In this document: piece by piece, positions 33,052 through 34,080 of the stretch
Numbering within the stretch: position 1 is the first letter of the stretch
Layout: each line of letters begins with the position of its first letter
Source: Planctomycetota bacterium
Lineage (GTDB): Bacteria > Planctomycetota > Planctomycetia > Pirellulales > Pirellulaceae
Direction: 5' to 3'
Assembly: GCA_026692885.1 (NCBI GenBank)
Contig: JAPLNJ010000578.1
Location: 1-34,080 of the forward strand
DNA: 34,080 bases
Program-made: the position numbers and the translations under genes
Notes under the pieces: generated by a model
Told to the model about the DNA's origin: nothing
Seen by the model: only the letters and a program-made list of their open reading frames with translations
Database searches by the model: none

Positions 33052-33708
33052 TCAGAGCGAGGGATGAGCCGCACCGTTCCCTTTGACCACGGTGTAACCC
33101 TTGTGGTTCGGTTTCGTCTCCAGGTAGGTGTCTACTTCGTTTCCCCACTGCGTCCATCCTGGAACTCGCTCGCGGGCGAACAATTCGAGGTGCGGTCCGG
33201 GACTGCACCGCTGAACGAGGTCGTAGACAGAATCTGGCTTGCGGGAGTGCTCCTGCTTGCGGCTGATGAGAATGTTGACCTGCCTGCGGCCGGGTTGCAG
33301 GGTCCGCAGGCTTCCTTTCACACCAAACAGAAGAAGCTCCGTCACGTTACGGAAGTAGAAACCAACGCCCCGGCCATCCGCTCCGCCGTCCTTGCGAACT
33401 TTGAACCACACAATGTTCGTCTTGTAGGTGAACCCCCACGCACGCATTATTTGCAGGGCTTCTGCAAGCAGCGCGTTTGGTGTCCAGAGGTAGAGGTGCG
33501 ACTTGGGTAGGGCCACGTCACCAACGACGAGCGCCGCTATCTCTTCAAAGGACATGGTCGGGTAGCGACGAAGCCTTCTGTGTTCAGGGGCGACTTTTCC
33601 GGTACGATTCGTAAACCGCCACGGCGGGTCGATCAGGATGCTCCCAAACTGCCCGGAAATCTCCTTCCGGATATCGGGAACGGTAAGCAGTTGCTTCACG
33701 GCGGTCAT
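33052..33708 (-). CDS. MT-A70-family adenine methyltransferase
   Basis: The 218-residue protein has ILIDPPWRF (the catalytic DPPW tetrad) near residue 25, YPTMSFEEIAAL, KSHLYLWTPNALLAEAL, AWGFTYKTNIVWFKV and SRKPDSVYDLVQRCSPGPHL followed by ELFARERVPGW. This order (DPPW early, the SAM-binding S-x-KP and E-L-F-AR late) is that of MT-A70-type N6-adenine methyltransferases. In bacteria these are found in phages, mobile DNA and orphan or restriction-associated sites. No restriction endonuclease is adjacent. It starts 6 bases after the ribbon-helix-helix gene, so the two are clearly co-transcribed. Confidence 0.92.
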   Translation of the reverse strand: MTAVKQLLTVPDIRKEISGQFGSILIDPPWRFTNRTGKVAPEHRRLRRYPTMSFEEIAALVVGDVALPKSHLYLWTPNALLAEALQIMRAWGFTYKTNIVWFKVRKDGGADGRGVGFYFRNVTELLLFGVKGSLRTLQPGRRQVNILISRKQEHSRKPDSVYDLVQRCSPGPHLELFARERVPGWTQWGNEVDTYLETKPNHKGYTVVKGNGAAHPSL

Positions 33709-33714
33709 CTTTAC

Positions 33715-33897
33715 TTATTGATTCCTGAACAGTGGAGTTTGCCGAGAGAGGTACTGCTCCACTGCCTCCCGAATAACCCAGGCAATCGAAACCTTTTTTT
33801 GTGCCGCAAGCCTCTCGATTTCCGCGTAGAAATCCGCAGGGAGGCTCACGGAAGCCCTTACCTTCTTAGGACTTACTGGCTGTTGCTGCGTGTCCAT
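33715..33897 (-). CDS. Ribbon-helix-helix (CopG/Arc-like) DNA-binding protein
   Basis: ATG 33897 was chosen because GAGGAG lies at ideal spacing; a longer frame to 34056 is proline-rich and has no ribosome binding site. The 60-residue product is a single RHH domain: KVRASVSLPADFYAEIERLA (strand and first helix) then KKVSIAWVIREAVEQYLSRQ (second helix). Such proteins dimerise and bind operators with the strand; S-V-S-L are the DNA-facing positions. Being the first gene of a two-gene unit, it probably autoregulates the MT-A70 gene downstream. An antitoxin role is possible but no toxin is visible. Confidence 0.85.
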   Translation of the reverse strand: MDTQQQPVSPKKVRASVSLPADFYAEIERLAAQKKVSIAWVIREAVEQYLSRQTPLFRNQ

Positions 33898-34080
33898 CTT
33901 GTTTCTCCTCGGCACGGCCGAAAAACAACTCCCTCGCCTCGGTACTCCGCAGATTGTCCCACTTTGTTGGATGGATGGGGGGTTGGGGTAAGAAACTGGT
34001 CTCCAGCGACTTGGGGTTTTCGGGCAGAGTATGGGTGCAAAGAACTGCCCCCCCAAATCCGGAGATCGACAAGGATGGTA
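33898..34080. other. Upstream region of the RHH/MT-A70 unit
   Basis: No gene is supported here. A minus-strand frame from 34072 (MSISGFGGAVLCTHTLPENP...) overlaps the RHH start in another phase and has no ribosome binding site or known domain. The operator for the RHH protein should lie here, but no clear inverted repeat was identified. Confidence 0.4.

Noticed and set aside
1..34080. CRISPR array, tRNA or rRNA genes
   Set aside because: Repeats in the window are inverted or dispersed, not regularly spaced direct repeats, and no tRNA- or rRNA-like conserved sequence was recognised.

Overview
The window looks like a chromosomal piece of a free-living planctomycete (Planctomycetota, probably a Pirellula-like lineage). 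This is inferred from gene content: two formylglycine sulfatases, Tat-exported Gfo/Idh/MocA and sugar-isomerase proteins with RRDFLK or DRRSFLK leaders, secreted PQQ-like beta-propellers, a neutral-ceramidase-like protein, an EF-hand repeat protein, a small membrane protein starting with the planctomycete-typical NPYQSP motif, and a MoeA fused to a periplasmic-binding-like domain. The DNA is GC-rich and gene orientation changes often. No rRNA, tRNA or CRISPR was seen.

Layout. 1-0.7 kb: the 3' end of an M16 peptidase gene and an amino-terminal fragment of a Uma2-family gene. 0.85-5.3 kb: a secreted propeller, an EF-hand Gly/Met/Pro-repeat protein and a Tat-exported oxidoreductase. 5.6-10.2 kb: a sulfatase, an exported class I methyltransferase and MoeA-PBP, with the first two bracketed by two inverted copies of a palindromic repeat. 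10.2-13 kb: an accessory patch with a 250-bp TIR element, a second palindromic element, a truncated zinc-ribbon gene, a membrane protein and a VapC-like PIN gene with its small partner. 13.1-15.7 kb: a metallophosphoesterase and a Tat-exported TIM-barrel isomerase. 15.8-19.4 kb: a co-directional set of PQQ-like propeller, ceramidase-like protein and CBM9-like protein. 19.6-21 kb: an exported glutathione peroxidase and a Lys/Pro/Ala repeat protein. 21.3-32.5 kb: MFS transporter, SGNH hydrolase, sulfatase, a double-barrel GH5-like enzyme and a large GH106-like enzyme, which together suggest a polysaccharide-degradation locus for a sulfated, rhamnose-containing or esterified glycan. 32.5-34 kb: an S4-domain protein and an operon of a ribbon-helix-helix protein and an MT-A70 methyltransferase.

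The most unusual feature is the intergenic DNA. It carries at least six families of palindromic elements, several in two copies. One family (10243-10492 and 28420-28776) has matching terminal inverted repeats, different perfect 8-bp flanking direct repeats at each site, and different concentric palindromes inside. That is good evidence for a non-autonomous mobile element. Another family (5365-5489, 7938-8060) shows a hairpin loop that is flipped relative to its flanks. Two small genes (Uma2 and the zinc ribbon) are cut exactly where a palindrome begins.
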